Assembly: GCA_031258505.1 (NCBI GenBank)
Contig: JAIRMT010000111.1
Span: 1-23,245 of the forward strand
Direction: 5' to 3'
Length of the DNA stretch: 23,245 nt
Source: Treponema sp.
GTDB lineage: Bacteria; Spirochaetota; Spirochaetia; Treponematales; Breznakiellaceae
Shown here: piece after piece, positions 23,208 through 23,245 of the stretch
Numbering within the stretch: position 1 is the stretch's first letter
Layout of the letters: each line of letters starts with the position of its first letter
Position numbers and translations under genes: made by a program
The notes under the pieces: model-generated
Told to the model about the DNA's origin: nothing
Database searches by the model: none
The model's input: only the letters and a program-made list of their open reading frames with translations

Positions 23208-23243
23208 AGTATGTGTTTCATACACGGGCGAGTATGTGTCTCA
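23208..23243. repeat. Short direct repeat cut by the window end
   Basis: AGTATGTGTTTCA (23208-23220) and AGTATGTGTCTCA (23231-23243) are 23 bp apart. The first copy also holds a small inverted repeat, GTATG/CATAC. Whether an array continues beyond the window cannot be seen. Confidence 0.4.
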
Positions 23244-23245
23244 CA

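Noticed and set aside
23018..23245. A full CRISPR array at the window end
   Set aside because: Only one repeat is found; sequence at spacer distance on both sides shows no second copy. The direct repeat near 23208 is unrelated.

Overview
The window looks like chromosomal DNA of a spirochaete, most likely a Treponema relative of the moderately GC-rich, gut-associated kind. This is inferred from the gene mix: LL-diaminopimelate aminotransferase, pyruvate phosphate dikinase, a ThrH-type phosphatase, a RecQ without HRDC domain, GlnRS, and lipoproteins with relaxed lipoboxes. I could not run a search, so the genus is an inference. Most genes have clear Shine-Dalgarno sites; a few overlapping genes do not.

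Layout. 1-208: a 21-bp-phased repeat and a terminator for a minus-strand Cof-type HAD phosphatase (209-1027). 1190-6635: four plus-strand genes: ilvE, a lipoprotein, dapL and a recQ-like helicase. 6636-7189: a convergent non-coding gap holding a 21-bp tandem array. 7190-9305 (minus): a GH20 hexosaminidase and thrH, overlapping. 9410-13315 (minus): ppdK, whose normal ~886-residue enzyme carries a ~415-residue tail of about ten AT-hook motifs (KRGRGRPP) on Ala/Pro/Glu spacers. This is the most unusual coding feature here.

13461-15967 (plus): a complete ABC importer (binding protein, permease, ATPase) with overlapping genes, followed by a broken pfkB-type kinase start. 16133-16519: a near-consensus promoter, a hairpin-rich leader and a second 21-bp array, leading to an uncharacterised two-part protein (16520-17242). 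17385-17747: a secreted OB-fold (BOF) protein. 17748-18155: a structured dispersed repeat and a signal-peptide stub of a lost gene. 18156-18941: a strikingly AT-rich HAD hydrolase that looks foreign.

19122-22996 (minus): a probable four-gene operon: a TIM-barrel-like protein, a glucosaminidase-like lipoprotein, an unknown protein and glnS. Its 5' leader contains one isolated 32-nt CRISPR repeat of type I-C form and a second, inverted copy of the structured dispersed repeat. Comparing the two copies shows compensatory base changes in three stems, which points to selection on RNA or DNA structure.

Together the window covers amino-acid metabolism (ilvE, dapL, thrH), central carbon/PPi metabolism (ppdK), wall sugar turnover (GH20, glucosaminidase), translation (glnS) and import. 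The intergenic regions carry an unusual load of repeats, stubs and hairpins. The leading candidates for something undescribed are the AT-hook PPDK, the lone CRISPR repeat in an operon leader, and the covarying repeat element.
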